Shown here one piece after another: positions 41,571-51,922 of a DNA stretch of 64,000 bases (position 1 is its first letter; every line of letters begins with the position of its first letter). The notes under the pieces are model-generated. The model was not told the DNA's origin and searched no databases. It was given only the letters and a program-made list of their open reading frames with translations. Source of the stretch: Streptococcus dysgalactiae subsp. dysgalactiae (lineage in GTDB: Bacteria; Bacillota; Bacilli; Lactobacillales; Streptococcaceae); NCBI RefSeq assembly GCF_900459225.1, contig NZ_UHFH01000003.1, forward strand, positions 712,501 through 776,500, read 5' to 3'. The translations under genes were made by a program, and so were the position numbers.

Positions 41571-42782
41571 TTGTCTCAAAGGAAATCTATTGAACGTCGT
41601 ATTGACTATGCCATTGTTTTTCCTGTTTGTTGCTTACTAGTGTTAGGATTGGTTTCTATTTATGTGGCGACAAGTTATGATTTTCCACAGCATGTGACAT
41701 CCGTTATGGGGCAGCAGGTGCTATGGATTGCTATTGGAGCAGTCTTAGCCTTTATCCTAATGTTTTTCACTACAGCCACTCTATGGAAATTGACGCCCTG
41801 GTTGTACCTGCTGGGAATCGGTTTAATGATTTTGCCCTTGATTTTCTTTAGTCCTCAGTTGGTAGCGGCAACAGGAGCTAAAAACTGGATTACGATTGGG
41901 TCGGTGACCCTGTTTCAGCCCTCTGAGTTTATGAAGATCGCTTATATCTTACTGATGGCAAGAGCAACAGTCTGGTTTAAAGGAAAAAAAGAGCGTATCC
42001 ACTTCAAAGACGATTGGATTCTATTGGGGTTTTATGGCATTATAACGTTTCCTGCGCTACTCTTACTTGCTTTGCAAAAAGATTTAGGGACTGCTATGGT
42101 TTTTCTTGCCATTTTGGCGGGAATGGTCCTCATGTCTGGGATTTCCTGGTGGCTAATCATTCCTTTAACTTTTGTCGTAGTGGGATTTCTTGTGGCCTTT
42201 TTCCTTATCTTTTTATTCCCTGAAGGCAAAGAGTTTCTCTTAAAACTGGGAATGGATACTTACCAATTGAATCGTATTTCAGCGTGGTTAGATCCTTTTG
42301 CTTTTTCAGAAACCATCGCTTATCAGCAAACACAAAGTATGATTGCAATCGGCAGTGGGGGACTGTTTGGAAAAGGGTTTAATGTTTTAGAATTACCCGT
42401 TCCTGTTAGAGAAAGTGACATGATCTTCACTGTTATTGCTGAAAATTTTGGTTTTATGGGTTCAGCTCTGTTATTAATGCTTTATCTGCTCTTGATTTAT
42501 AGAATGTTAAAAGTCACTTTTGAGTTTAACAACCTCTTTTACACTTACATTTCAACAGGCTTTATCATGATGATTTTGTTTCATATTTTTGAAAATATTG
42601 GAGCAGCGATTGGTATTCTACCCCTTACGGGAATTCCTCTGCCCTTTATTTCACAAGGGGGCTCAGCCTTAATTTCCAACTTGATTGGGGTCGGTCTGAT
42701 TTTATCGATGACTTATCAACAGGTGCTAGCGCGTGACAAAGAAAGCGAAAAAAACTTAAAGAGACGCCTACGCTATCATTAG
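41571..42782 (+). CDS. rodA: RodA-type SEDS peptidoglycan polymerase
   Basis: 403 aa from TTG 41571, with AAGGAGG 7 nt upstream. About ten membrane segments; SEDS motifs include ITIGSVTLFQPSEFMKIAY, QKDLGTAMVF and the C-terminal GIPLPFISQGGSALI. It polymerises glycan strands for side-wall growth with a class B PBP. Naming as RodA rather than FtsW rests on its place upstream of HAD-gyrB-ezrA, the same order as in pneumococcus. Confidence 0.88.
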   Translation: MSQRKSIERRIDYAIVFPVCCLLVLGLVSIYVATSYDFPQHVTSVMGQQVLWIAIGAVLAFILMFFTTATLWKLTPWLYLLGIGLMILPLIFFSPQLVAATGAKNWITIGSVTLFQPSEFMKIAYILLMARATVWFKGKKERIHFKDDWILLGFYGIITFPALLLLALQKDLGTAMVFLAILAGMVLMSGISWWLIIPLTFVVVGFLVAFFLIFLFPEGKEFLLKLGMDTYQLNRISAWLDPFAFSETIAYQQTQSMIAIGSGGLFGKGFNVLELPVPVRESDMIFTVIAENFGFMGSALLLMLYLLLIYRMLKVTFEFNNLFYTYISTGFIMMILFHIFENIGAAIGILPLTGIPLPFISQGGSALISNLIGVGLILSMTYQQVLARDKESEKNLKRRLRYH

Positions 42783-42788
42783 AAAATA

Positions 42789-42833
42789 AGGGACCTAGTG
42801 CTTGTGAAACAAGTTGTTACTAGTCCCTTTTTA
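42789..42833 (+). terminator. Terminator after rodA
   Basis: AGGGACCTAGT near 42789 pairs with ACTAGTCCCT (to about 42828, one bulge) followed by a T-run. The loop includes a small CTTGT/ACAAG stem. Confidence 0.75.
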
Positions 42834-42870
42834 TTTATGGAAATCGCTGTAATATTAAGTGAATTTGTGA

Positions 42871-42876
42871 TATAAT
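42871..42876 (+). promoter_or_regulatory. -10 element placing transcription start at the HAD gene ATG
   Basis: TATAAT at 42871-42876, preceded by a weak -35 (TGTAAT, 42848-42853). The predicted transcript start is near 42883, one base from the ATG at 42884, which would make the HAD mRNA leaderless. Confidence 0.5.
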
Positions 42877-42883
42877 GAAAAGC

Positions 42884-43444
42884 ATGGATTATCACGATTA
42901 TATATGGGATTTGGGTGGTACCTTACTCGATAATTACGAAATTTCGACCCAGGCCTTTGTTCAGACGCTAGCTTTTTTTAACCTTCCAGGTGAACATGAT
43001 GCTGTTTACCAAAAATTGAAGGAATCTACAGCCATTGCGGTTGCGACCTTTGCTCCATACCAACCTCAATTTTTGCAAGAGTATAAGCAAAATGAAGCGG
43101 TGAAGCTGACTCAACCGATTTGGTGTCTGGGAGCTAGGGAAATTTTGGCTAAAATTGTGGCGTCGGGATCACGTAATTTTTTAGTGTCTCATCGTGATCA
43201 GCAAGTTAACCAGCTGTTAAAACAAGCTGGACTCTCGGAATATTTTACCGAAGTGGTCACAGCTTCGAATGGTTTCGCTCGTAAGCCTAATCCTGAGAGT
43301 TTACTGTATTTAAAAGCAAAATATAACATTGAGAGTGGCTTGGTTATCGGGGATCGTGACCTTGATAGGCAAGCGGGACAGGCAGCAGGTTTTGATACCT
43401 TGCTTGTTGATGGTAGAAAAAACCTATTGGAGATAGTAACTTAG
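42884..43444 (+). CDS. HAD-family hydrolase (YjjG/Gph-like)
   Basis: 186 aa from ATG 42884. An in-frame ATG at 42875 overlaps the TATAAT box and is unlikely. HAD motif I is degenerate: YIWDLGGTLLDN has the nucleophile Asp but Leu-Gly in place of the usual D-x-D. Motif II is in FLVSHRD, motif III/IV in VIGDRDLDRQAG. No ribosome site precedes the ATG. It abuts gyrB (43445) and may be co-transcribed. Substrate unknown. Confidence 0.82.
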   Translation: MDYHDYIWDLGGTLLDNYEISTQAFVQTLAFFNLPGEHDAVYQKLKESTAIAVATFAPYQPQFLQEYKQNEAVKLTQPIWCLGAREILAKIVASGSRNFLVSHRDQQVNQLLKQAGLSEYFTEVVTASNGFARKPNPESLLYLKAKYNIESGLVIGDRDLDRQAGQAAGFDTLLVDGRKNLLEIVT

Positions 43445-45397
43445 ATGATTGAAGAAAACAAACAAGTTGAAGAGAAAGCACAAGACTATGATGCCAGTCA
43501 GATTCAGGTCTTAGAAGGACTTGAAGCCGTAAGGATGCGTCCAGGAATGTATATCGGATCTACAGCTAAAGAGGGCTTGCACCACTTAGTATGGGAAATC
43601 GTCGATAATTCTATTGATGAGGCATTAGCTGGATTTGCTACTCACATCCAGGTGTTTATCGAGGCAGATAATTCAATCACAGTCGTTGATAATGGGCGTG
43701 GTATCCCCGTCGATATCCAAGCTAAAACAGGTCGTCCAGCCGTTGAAACTGTCTTTACCGTTTTACATGCCGGAGGGAAATTCGGCGGTGGCGGTTATAA
43801 GGTTTCTGGAGGACTACATGGTGTAGGTTCTTCTGTTGTTAATGCCTTGTCGACCCAATTAGATGTTCGTGTTTATAAAAATGGTCAGATACATTACCAA
43901 GAATTTAAACGCGGGGCTGTCGTTGCAGATCTTGAGGTCATTGGAACCACTGATGTGACTGGGACAACGGTCCACTTTACACCAGATTCAGAAATTTTTA
44001 CCGAAACGACTGAATTTGATTATAAGGTTTTAGCAAAACGTATTCAAGAATTAGCCTTTTTGAACCGTGGTTTAAAAATTTCCATTACAGATAAACGCTC
44101 AGGTATGGAACAAGAAGAGCATTTTCACTACGAAGGTGGTATAGGTTCTTATGTTGAATTTTTAAATGATAAAAAAGAGGTTATTTTTGACACTCCTATC
44201 TACACTGATGGTGAGTTAGAAGGGATTGCCGTAGAAGTTGCCATGCAATACACCACTAGCTACCATGAGGTGGTCATGAGTTTTGCCAACAATATCCACA
44301 CCCACGAGGGTGGAACTCATGAACAAGGATTTCGAACAGCTCTTACTCGGGTCATTAATGATTACGCTAAGAAAAATAAAATCCTTAAAGAAAATGATGA
44401 TAATTTGACGGGAGAAGATGTCCGCGAAGGCTTAACAGCAGTGATTTCGGTCAAACATCCAAATCCACAATTTGAGGGACAGACTAAGACAAAACTTGGC
44501 AATTCAGAGGTTGTTAAAATTACTAACCGTCTCTTCAGTGAAGCTTTTCAACGTTTTCTTTTAGAAAATCCACAAGTTGCTCGTAAAATTGTGGAAAAAG
44601 GCATTTTAGCCTCTAAGGCTAGAATTGCAGCTAAGCGAGCTCGTGAAGTAACTCGGAAAAAATCAGGTTTGGAGATTTCCAACTTGCCTGGTAAATTGGC
44701 TGATTGCTCATCAAATGATGCCAGCCAAAACGAACTCTTTATCGTCGAAGGGGATTCAGCAGGGGGGTCAGCTAAATCAGGTCGTAACAGAGAGTTTCAA
44801 GCCATTTTGCCTATTCGAGGTAAAATTTTAAATGTGGAAAAAGCAACTATGGATAAGATTCTGGCCAACGAAGAAATTCGAAGTCTCTTTACTGCTATGG
44901 GAACAGGTTTTGGTGCAGACTTTGATGTGTCAAAAGCTCGTTACCAAAAGTTGGTGATTATGACTGATGCGGATGTCGATGGTGCCCATATCAGAACTTT
45001 ACTGCTAACACTCATTTATCGCTTTATGAGACCGGTTTTAGAAGCAGGTTATGTTTACATTGCTCAACCACCTATTTACGGGGTGAAAGTTGGTAGTGAA
45101 ATCAAAGAATACATTCAGCCTGGTATTGAACAGGAAGAACAACTAAAAACAGCTCTTGAAAAATACAGTGTCGGTCGTTCAAAACCGACCGTTCAGCGTT
45201 ATAAAGGTCTGGGAGAAATGGACGATCACCAACTTTGGGAAACGACAATGGATCCTGAGAATCGTTTGATGGCACGTGTTACTGTTGATGATGCAGCAGA
45301 AGCAGATAAAGTATTTGACATGCTCATGGGAGACCGTGTTGAACCAAGGCGTGAATTTATCGAGGAAAATGCTGTTTATAGTACATTGGATATTTAG
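43445..45397 (+). CDS. gyrB: DNA gyrase subunit B
   Basis: 650 aa. GHKL ATPase motifs: [54 protein letters not shown], then [14 protein letters not shown]. Typical [10 protein letters not shown] near the end. Full length for Firmicutes GyrB. With GyrA it introduces negative supercoils. ATG is one base after the HAD stop. Confidence 0.98.
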   Translation: MIEENKQVEEKAQDYDASQIQVLEGLEAVRMRPGMYIGSTAKEGLHHLVWEIVDNSIDEALAGFATHIQVFIEADNSITVVDNGRGIPVDIQAKTGRPAVETVFTVLHAGGKFGGGGYKVSGGLHGVGSSVVNALSTQLDVRVYKNGQIHYQEFKRGAVVADLEVIGTTDVTGTTVHFTPDSEIFTETTEFDYKVLAKRIQELAFLNRGLKISITDKRSGMEQEEHFHYEGGIGSYVEFLNDKKEVIFDTPIYTDGELEGIAVEVAMQYTTSYHEVVMSFANNIHTHEGGTHEQGFRTALTRVINDYAKKNKILKENDDNLTGEDVREGLTAVISVKHPNPQFEGQTKTKLGNSEVVKITNRLFSEAFQRFLLENPQVARKIVEKGILASKARIAAKRAREVTRKKSGLEISNLPGKLADCSSNDASQNELFIVEGDSAGGSAKSGRNREFQAILPIRGKILNVEKATMDKILANEEIRSLFTAMGTGFGADFDVSKARYQKLVIMTDADVDGAHIRTLLLTLIYRFMRPVLEAGYVYIAQPPIYGVKVGSEIKEYIQPGIEQEEQLKTALEKYSVGRSKPTVQRYKGLGEMDDHQLWETTMDPENRLMARVTVDDAAEADKVFDMLMGDRVEPRREFIEENAVYSTLDI

Positions 45398-45605
45398 TGA
45401 CCTTGTTAGCCGCACAAGGATTTGTTACCAAAGAAGACGAACTGATTAAAATCTGTGTTGATAGGGTCTGATTTAGCATGTGGCTATCTCTAGGAATAGT
45501 GTTAATGAATAGGTGTTGAGGCCGAGCTTCGACACCTATGCTAGTCTCTACTAAGAAAGTCGTGTGAGTCGCTTGTGGGAGATTGTTCAATTAGTCAAAT
45601 ATGTT

Positions 45606-45634
45606 TTGAAATGCACTTGAAAGTATGTTATAAT
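45606..45634 (+). promoter_or_regulatory. ezrA promoter
   Basis: TTGAAA (45606-45611), 17-bp spacer, TATAAT (45629-45634). It gives an mRNA leader of about 105 nt before the ezrA ATG. Confidence 0.8.
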
Positions 45635-45675
45635 CGTAACGTTATAGTGTATTTTTGATAAAATTTTAATAAAAG

Positions 45676-45723
45676 GCGATTAAGGAGTCTCAATTTTTGC
45701 TGAGACACACGTTGACAAATCGC
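45676..45723 (+). promoter_or_regulatory. Structured ezrA mRNA leader
   Basis: GCGATT (45676-45681) pairs with AATCGC (45718-45723); inside, GTCTCA (45687-45692) pairs with TGAGAC (45701-45706). The two-tier stem ends about 15 nt before the AAGGAG ribosome site. May tune ezrA translation or stability. Confidence 0.45.
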
Positions 45724-45745
45724 ATCTAATAATAAGGAGATTCAG

Positions 45746-47470
45746 ATGTCAAGCGGAATTATCTTGCTGATTGTGGCTATAGTCCTACTAGTGATTATCG
45801 CCTATCTAGTAGGTGTCATTATACGAAAACGTAATGATTCACTAATTACCAGTCTAGAAGAACGAAAACAGGCCTTGTTTGCCCTACCTGTTAATGATGA
45901 AATCGAAGAAGTGAAATCATTGCATTTGATTGGACAAAGTCAAACGTCTTTTCGTGAATGGAACCAAAAGTGGACGGATTTAACCCTCAACTCTTTTGCA
46001 GATATTGAAAATCATATCTTTGAAGCTGAGAACTTAAATGACACGTTTAATTTTATTCGTGCCAAACATGAAATTAGTAGTGTTGAAAGTCAACTTAATC
46101 TTGTTGAAGAAGATATTACATCTATTCGTGAAGCGCTTGGTATCTTAAAAGAGCAAGAAGAGAAAAATAGTGCACGGGTCACACATGCCCTTGATTTGTA
46201 TGAAAAATTACAAGCATCTATCTCTGAAAATGAAGACAACTTTGGTTCTACTATGGCTGAAATCGACAAACAGATGAAAAATATTGAAACTGAATTTTCA
46301 CAATTTGTTGCTCTCAATTCTTCTGGAGATCCTGTTGAAGCGGCTGAGGTACTTGATCGAGCTGAAGAGCATACGATTGCACTGGGACAAATCACTGAGC
46401 AAATTCCAGCCATTGTGGCTAAATTAGAAGATGATTTCCCAGATCAACTAGATGATTTGGAATCTGGTTATCGTCGTTTACTTGAAGAAAATTACCATTT
46501 CCCAGAGAAAAATATTGAAGCTCGTTTCCAAGAAATTCGCGAATCCATTCGTGCCAACTCTTCAGAATTGGTGACTTTGGATTTAGACCGTGCTAGAGAA
46601 GAAAACACTCATATTCAAGGGCGAATCGATTCTTTATATGAGTTATTTGAGCGTGAAATCGCGGCTTATAAGGTAGCTGCTAAAAATAGCAAAATATTAC
46701 CACGATACTTGGCTCATGCTAAACGCAATAACGAACAACTTAAAACTGAAATTTCTCGTCTATCTCGAAAATACATTTTGAGTGAAAATGAAGGGTTCAA
46801 TGTTAAAGCTTTTGAGAAGGATATTAATGACGTTGAGGAAAACACCCTTGAAGTTGCAGAGCAGTTTGGTACACAAGAAAAGCCATTCTCAGAACTACAA
46901 CTTATTTTTGAACGTAGCATCAAAACATTAGGGTCGGTTGAATCTGGTCAAATGGATGTTTTTGAAGCTGTCAAAGATATTGAAAAAATTGAATCGCATG
47001 CCCGTCAAAATCTTGAAATTTATGTGACTCAACTTCACATGATCAAACGTTACATGGAGAAGCGTAACTTACCTGGAATCCCTCAAGATTTCCTTAGTGC
47101 TTTCTTCACAACTAGTTCTCAATTAGAAGCTTTAATGTATGAACTTAGCAGAGGCCGCATCAATATTGAAGCTGTTTCACGCTTATCTGAGGTTGCTACG
47201 GTGGCTATTGCAAACTTAGAAGAATTAACTTACCAAGTCGTTCAAAATGCGACTTTGACAGAGCAATTATTACAATACTCTAACCGTTACCGTTCCTTTG
47301 AAGCCGGTGTTCAAAATAGTTTTGAGCACGCCTTGAGATTGTTTGAAGTAGACAATGATTATCAAGCATCATTTGATGAAATATCTTATGCGCTTGAAAC
47401 AGTAGAGCCTGGAGTAACAGACCGTTTTGTTAACTCCTATGAAAAGACACGCGAGCATATCCGTTTTTAA
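45746..47470 (+). CDS. ezrA: Septation ring regulator EzrA
   Basis: 574 aa. One N-terminal membrane helix ([20 protein letters not shown]) followed by a long spectrin-like coiled coil to the end, as in EzrA of other streptococci. It regulates FtsZ ring placement and links to PBP1. AAGGAGATTC precedes the ATG. Confidence 0.95.
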   Translation: MSSGIILLIVAIVLLVIIAYLVGVIIRKRNDSLITSLEERKQALFALPVNDEIEEVKSLHLIGQSQTSFREWNQKWTDLTLNSFADIENHIFEAENLNDTFNFIRAKHEISSVESQLNLVEEDITSIREALGILKEQEEKNSARVTHALDLYEKLQASISENEDNFGSTMAEIDKQMKNIETEFSQFVALNSSGDPVEAAEVLDRAEEHTIALGQITEQIPAIVAKLEDDFPDQLDDLESGYRRLLEENYHFPEKNIEARFQEIRESIRANSSELVTLDLDRAREENTHIQGRIDSLYELFEREIAAYKVAAKNSKILPRYLAHAKRNNEQLKTEISRLSRKYILSENEGFNVKAFEKDINDVEENTLEVAEQFGTQEKPFSELQLIFERSIKTLGSVESGQMDVFEAVKDIEKIESHARQNLEIYVTQLHMIKRYMEKRNLPGIPQDFLSAFFTTSSQLEALMYELSRGRINIEAVSRLSEVATVAIANLEELTYQVVQNATLTEQLLQYSNRYRSFEAGVQNSFEHALRLFEVDNDYQASFDEISYALETVEPGVTDRFVNSYEKTREHIRF

Positions 47471-47476
47471 TACATA

Positions 47477-47504
47477 AAAGCCTGTGATTTATCACGGCTT
47501 TTTT
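47477..47504 (+). terminator. Terminator after ezrA
   Basis: AAAAGCCTGTGA pairs with TCACGGCTTTT around a 4-nt loop; the T-run continues to about 47504. Confidence 0.8.
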
Positions 47505-47602
47505 GCTAGCTATTAGTTTTAGTTGCTAATGAAAAGAAGCGATTTAGGCGAAAAAATCGTTACTAAAGTGCTTATTGGTTGTGATAATAGAAGGAGAACA
47601 AT

Positions 47603-48268
47603 ATGAAAACTGTGACAGGGTTTTTGTTATTGGATGTCGATGGGACGCTCATTCAAGAAGAAGTGATTAATTTTCTTGGAAAAGAAGAAGGGCAAAAAGA
47701 AGAAATTGTAGCCATAACAGCAGCCATGGCAGGTCAATTAGATTTTAAAACAGCTTTAGTTCAGCGAGTATCTCTTTTAGCTGGTTTACCTACAAGTGTC
47801 TTTGAAAAGGTGTCGCAATCTCTTCATTTGCATAAAGGGGCTAAAAAGCTTATTACGGAGATGAAGGAAAGAGGTTATAAAATTGGTTTAGTGTCGGGAG
47901 GTTTTCATGAGATTATTGATGACTTGGTGGCTACTCTTGAGATTGATTATGTTAAAGCTAACCACTTAGAAATAAATTGTGGGCGTTTAACAGGAAGTGT
48001 CATAGGAGAAGTGGTAAGTCAACAGACAAAGGCCGATTGCCTCAAAAGATGGGCTGATGAGAATGGTTTAAGGTTGTCACGAACCATCGCTGTTGGGGAT
48101 GGGGCTAACGATCTTTTAATGGTGCAGCAGGCTGGTCTTGGGATAGCCTACTGTGCTAAACCAGTTCTTAAAGAAGTTGCTGATGATCACATTGATCAGC
48201 CAGATTTAGGGTTAGTATTAGACTGTCTGGATTCCTATCTTGTCTCTCCACGAAAAAGACAAGCATAA
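47603..48268 (+). CDS. serB: SerB-like HAD phosphatase
   Basis: 221 aa. HAD motif I LLDVDGTLIQEE (Asp nucleophile), motif II LVSGGFHEII, motif IV AVGDGANDLLMV, the pattern of phosphoserine phosphatases. Shorter than E. coli SerB because it lacks the ACT part. It would release serine from phosphoserine; activity on other phosphomonoesters is possible. GAAGGAGAAC precedes the ATG. Confidence 0.82.
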   Translation: MKTVTGFLLLDVDGTLIQEEVINFLGKEEGQKEEIVAITAAMAGQLDFKTALVQRVSLLAGLPTSVFEKVSQSLHLHKGAKKLITEMKERGYKIGLVSGGFHEIIDDLVATLEIDYVKANHLEINCGRLTGSVIGEVVSQQTKADCLKRWADENGLRLSRTIAVGDGANDLLMVQQAGLGIAYCAKPVLKEVADDHIDQPDLGLVLDCLDSYLVSPRKRQA

Positions 48269-48294
48269 TAAACAGATATGCTTGTCTTGTCAGT

Positions 48295-48750
48295 TTAGTG
48301 AAATAATTTTTGCCAGAAGGTTTTAGGTTTGTCAGCCGGTTGATCGATGATATTACTGTCTTCATTTTGTGTCAAAATAACTTCTAGGCGTGTTTCATCT
48401 AGGTTTACCATGTGATCTGTGTGAAGAACAAAAGCAAAAGGCGAGGTCATGTGTTTTTCGGTTACGATAGTTGCTGCTAGCTCATATTGTTTGGCTAGTT
48501 TCATGAAAAGCATCTGGTAGTTAGGTGCTAACAGTGAAGAAATCTTTAACGTAAGGGGACGGTATTTTAGAGCAAGATTTGGTAATTCGCTTTCTAAATA
48601 ATCTTTTACCCGATTATCTTTGGCATCTTCCAAAGGTAAACTTAAAACGACTCGCTCAGCATAAGTTCCTAAGTAATGACGTTGTTCGTCAGGGTTGAAT
48701 CGATTTTCTCCTAGGGCGCCTTGTAGTAGTTTATCGTCTAACCGCTCCAT
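48295..48750 (-). CDS. YueI-like protein (DUF1694)
   Basis: 151 aa. LLQGALGENRFNPDEQRHYL, GTYAERVVLSLPLEDA and AATIVTEKHMTSPFAFVLH are the DUF1694 hallmarks. Soluble; related to the ribosomal L7Ae/L30e-like fold in some descriptions. Function unknown. Located in the same place, opposite to eno, in streptococci. Converges with the serB-like gene. Confidence 0.82.
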   Translation of the reverse strand: MERLDDKLLQGALGENRFNPDEQRHYLGTYAERVVLSLPLEDAKDNRVKDYLESELPNLALKYRPLTLKISSLLAPNYQMLFMKLAKQYELAATIVTEKHMTSPFAFVLHTDHMVNLDETRLEVILTQNEDSNIIDQPADKPKTFWQKLFH

Positions 48751-48905
48751 AACTCTCCTCGCTTTTCTCTCTAGTCTCTTTATTATACCGGTTTATCTCC
48801 AAAAATACCAATTCAATCAACTGTGGAAGTTTTCTGTAAATCAACGAAAGTTTATGAATGATAAATTGAAAACAAAGTAAGGTTTTCACGAAATTGCTTT
48901 TTAAG

Positions 48906-48934
48906 TTGATTAAAGGCCTAGTTTGTGGTATTAT
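48906..48934 (+). promoter_or_regulatory. eno promoter
   Basis: TTGATT (48906-48911), 17-bp spacer, TATTAT (48929-48934), then AAGGAGAG before the eno ATG. Confidence 0.65.
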
Positions 48935-48953
48935 TAACATGTAAAATATTTAA

Positions 48954-50282
<1,329 letters not shown>

Positions 50283-50374
50283 ATTAGTCTAGTGGACTAA
50301 TTTATCCTGAGCTAATGTATTAGCGAGGTAAAGTTATTGAGGAAGACTTGGATATGTTATCCAAGTCTTTTTTT
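50283..50374 (+). terminator. eno terminator
   Basis: AAGACTTGGATA (50343-50354) pairs with TATCCAAGTCTT (50358-50369) around TGT, followed by T5. A smaller TTAGTC/GACTAA stem sits right after the stop (50284-50301). Confidence 0.88.
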
Positions 50375-50629
50375 GCGGTAAGACAGAAATCGGTCACTCG
50401 TAGAATGCGATTTCGTTGTTGCACCCCCGTCAGGCTGACTAGGTTGGTCACGACAAAATGAGTGATTAGAGCGGTATAATGGATAAAGAAAGGAGTCATT
50501 TTGAGAGTTAGGTGTTCATTGTCTTGTGATTTTCTCCATTAGAGTTTTTGGGTGTTTCTAAATTATTATTTTATTATTAACTAATTGTTGTTTTTATCTA
50601 AAAAAATTCCCAAAACGAGAAAGAAAGGG
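50375..50629. other. Intergenic region between eno and sagA promoter
   Basis: About 255 bp with no recognisable gene. A GGTATAATGG -10-like site near 50474 is followed by AAAGGAG but leads to no ORF on the plus strand. In S. pyogenes other genes lie between eno and sagA; here they are absent. Confidence 0.4.
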
Positions 50630-50657
50630 TTTACATTTAAATCATTTTTACTATATC
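50630..50657 (+). promoter_or_regulatory. Probable sagA promoter
   Basis: TTTACA (50630-50635), 16-bp spacer, TATATC (50652-50657), about 140 bp upstream of the sagA ATG. The long leader fits the known sagA/pel transcript. An upstream weak box cannot be excluded. Confidence 0.5.
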
Positions 50658-50799
50658 ATAGGTGATAAGAATTGAATAGTTGTTTGGTTACTATAATACA
50701 AAAACTAGCCTTGTCATGATATCGCATTTAGGTGTATCTAAAAAACAATTATGTGAACTCTTATCAGTTGTTTATTTGTTGGATAAGGAGGTAATCGTT

Positions 50800-50955
50800 A
50801 TGTTACAATTTACTTCAAATATTTTATCTACTAGTGTAGCTGAAACAACTCAAGTTGCTCCTGGAGGCTGCTGCTGTACTACTTGTTGCTTCTCAATTAA
50901 CGTTTGGGGCGGTAGTACGCAAGATGGTAGCGGAAGCTATACACCAGGTAAATAA
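50800..50955 (+). CDS. sagA: Streptolysin S precursor SagA (orphan)
   Basis: 51 aa from ATG 50800 with AAGGAGGTAATCG upstream. Leader MLQFTSNILSTSVAETTQVA then PGG cleavage-type site, core CCCTTCCFSINVWGG and the conserved end GSGSYTPGK. The core has three plus two Cys, two fewer than the S. pyogenes sequence I recall, and extra Trp. The modification enzymes SagB-SagD and export genes are missing downstream, so it should not give active toxin in cis. The RNA may still act as the pel regulator. Confidence 0.92.
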   Translation: MLQFTSNILSTSVAETTQVAPGGCCCTTCCFSINVWGGSTQDGSGSYTPGK

Positions 50956-51105
50956 TCTATTTAATACCTCAATTTAATGGCATATCAACGTGATTAGTTT
51001 GCTAGCGACCAGGTTACCTATCGTAACAGTTGGTGAGACTAGTGTTAAATGGAGGTGTTAGGACATGAGGCAGTGGTAATCGTCTTGGTTCTAGTGTCTC
51101 GAAGT

Positions 51106-51140
51106 AATTAGCAGGTACTAAGTGGTACCTGCTAATTACT
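51106..51140 (+). terminator. Attenuator hairpin after sagA
   Basis: GTAATTAGCAGGTAC (51106-51120) and GTACCTGCTAATTAC (51126-51140) form a perfect 15-bp stem with a 5-6 nt loop. It holds the position of the sagA-sagB attenuator of S. pyogenes. The following T-run is weak (TATATGTTTGG). Confidence 0.75.
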
Positions 51141-51173
51141 ATATGTTTGGTAGAATAAGATAGAAAGATTACT

Positions 51174-51400
51174 ATGCCATTTTTTACGAAAGATAAACAC
51201 GTTTTAGACAATCGTCCCCCCTAACGTTGGAAAAGGCAAGACCATTATTTGAATTTAACACCAATCACTTATCCTTATCGGGGTACTATCATTAGACGGT
51301 TCTAAAGACATCGAAACAGCTGGTTGCTCAACATTTAATGCCTAATGAGACCGACCGATAATCTTAGTCAGCGATTTTTAATGAATTACAAGTCTAAGCA
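51174..51400 (+). pseudogene. sagB remnant
   Basis: ATG 51174 (after GAAAGATTACT) reads MPFFTKDKHVLDNRPP and then TAA at 51222; the same frame continues with RWKRQDHYLNLTPITYPYRG to another TAA at 51303, with more stops after. The start resembles the MSFFTKE opening I recall for SagB. Position after sagA and its attenuator supports it. The rest of sagB and sagC-sagH are absent. Confidence 0.5.
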
Positions 51401-51890
51401 GTTTTCCATTGCCACTTTGCCAACCTGTTCGCAATCATAGGGCGAAGATTTTCAATAGCTTCGCTGATATTGGGCATAATGCCGCTAAAAACCTTTGGTT
51501 CTATGGTTTTAAAGTTCATATGCTGGTCACTTTGTCGGGTTTTATTCTCAACTATGTTGTGACACCAGCCTCTGTTCACGATATCAAAGTTGCTAATGAG
51601 TTGCTAGAAGGCTGTAGACAATCTGTTATCCTTGCTGATTTAGGCTATCTCAGCCAAGAACTAAAAGAGACCTTACAACAGGAAGGCTATCACTTATGGA
51701 CACCTTTACGCCAAAACATGGTCGGTGCAGAATAACATAATCACTGGCAATGACTTGTCATGAGGAGAACAATAGAAAACACGTTTTTCAGAGCTTTGTT
51801 CGCTATTTAATATTGAGCACACGTTGACTAGAAGTATCACGGGACTACAATTGAGAATTGAACAAATCATAATGGCTTATCATTTGAGAT
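51370..51890 (+). pseudogene. Degenerate IS982-family transposase
   Basis: An open stretch 51409-51735 encodes the central catalytic part (PLCQPVRNHRAKIFNSFADI, LWFYGFKVHMLVTLSGFILN, ILADLGYLSQELK, GYHLWTPLRQNM). Upstream and downstream parts continue only through stops and frameshifts (for example MRRTIE and later TIEN in broken frames to about 51890). N-terminal third missing. It fills the gap left by sagB-sagH and may have mediated the deletion. Confidence 0.78.
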
Positions 51891-51922
51891 ATTTTTAAAT
51901 CAACTAGCACCACGAGTATTAT

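Larger units (their letters stand above)
45398..45745. other. gyrB-ezrA intergenic region
   Basis: 348 bp with no gene. It holds a strong hairpin at 45510-45538 (arms TAGGTGTTGAGGC and GCTTCGACACCTA, loop CGA) without a T-run, the ezrA promoter (45606-45634) and a structured leader (45676-45723). The first 100 bp show nothing recognised. Confidence 0.6.

Noticed and set aside
50680..50799. N-terminal extension of sagA (in-frame ATG at 50680)
   Set aside because: The strong AAGGAGG site points to ATG 50800, and the leader peptide of known SagA starts there.
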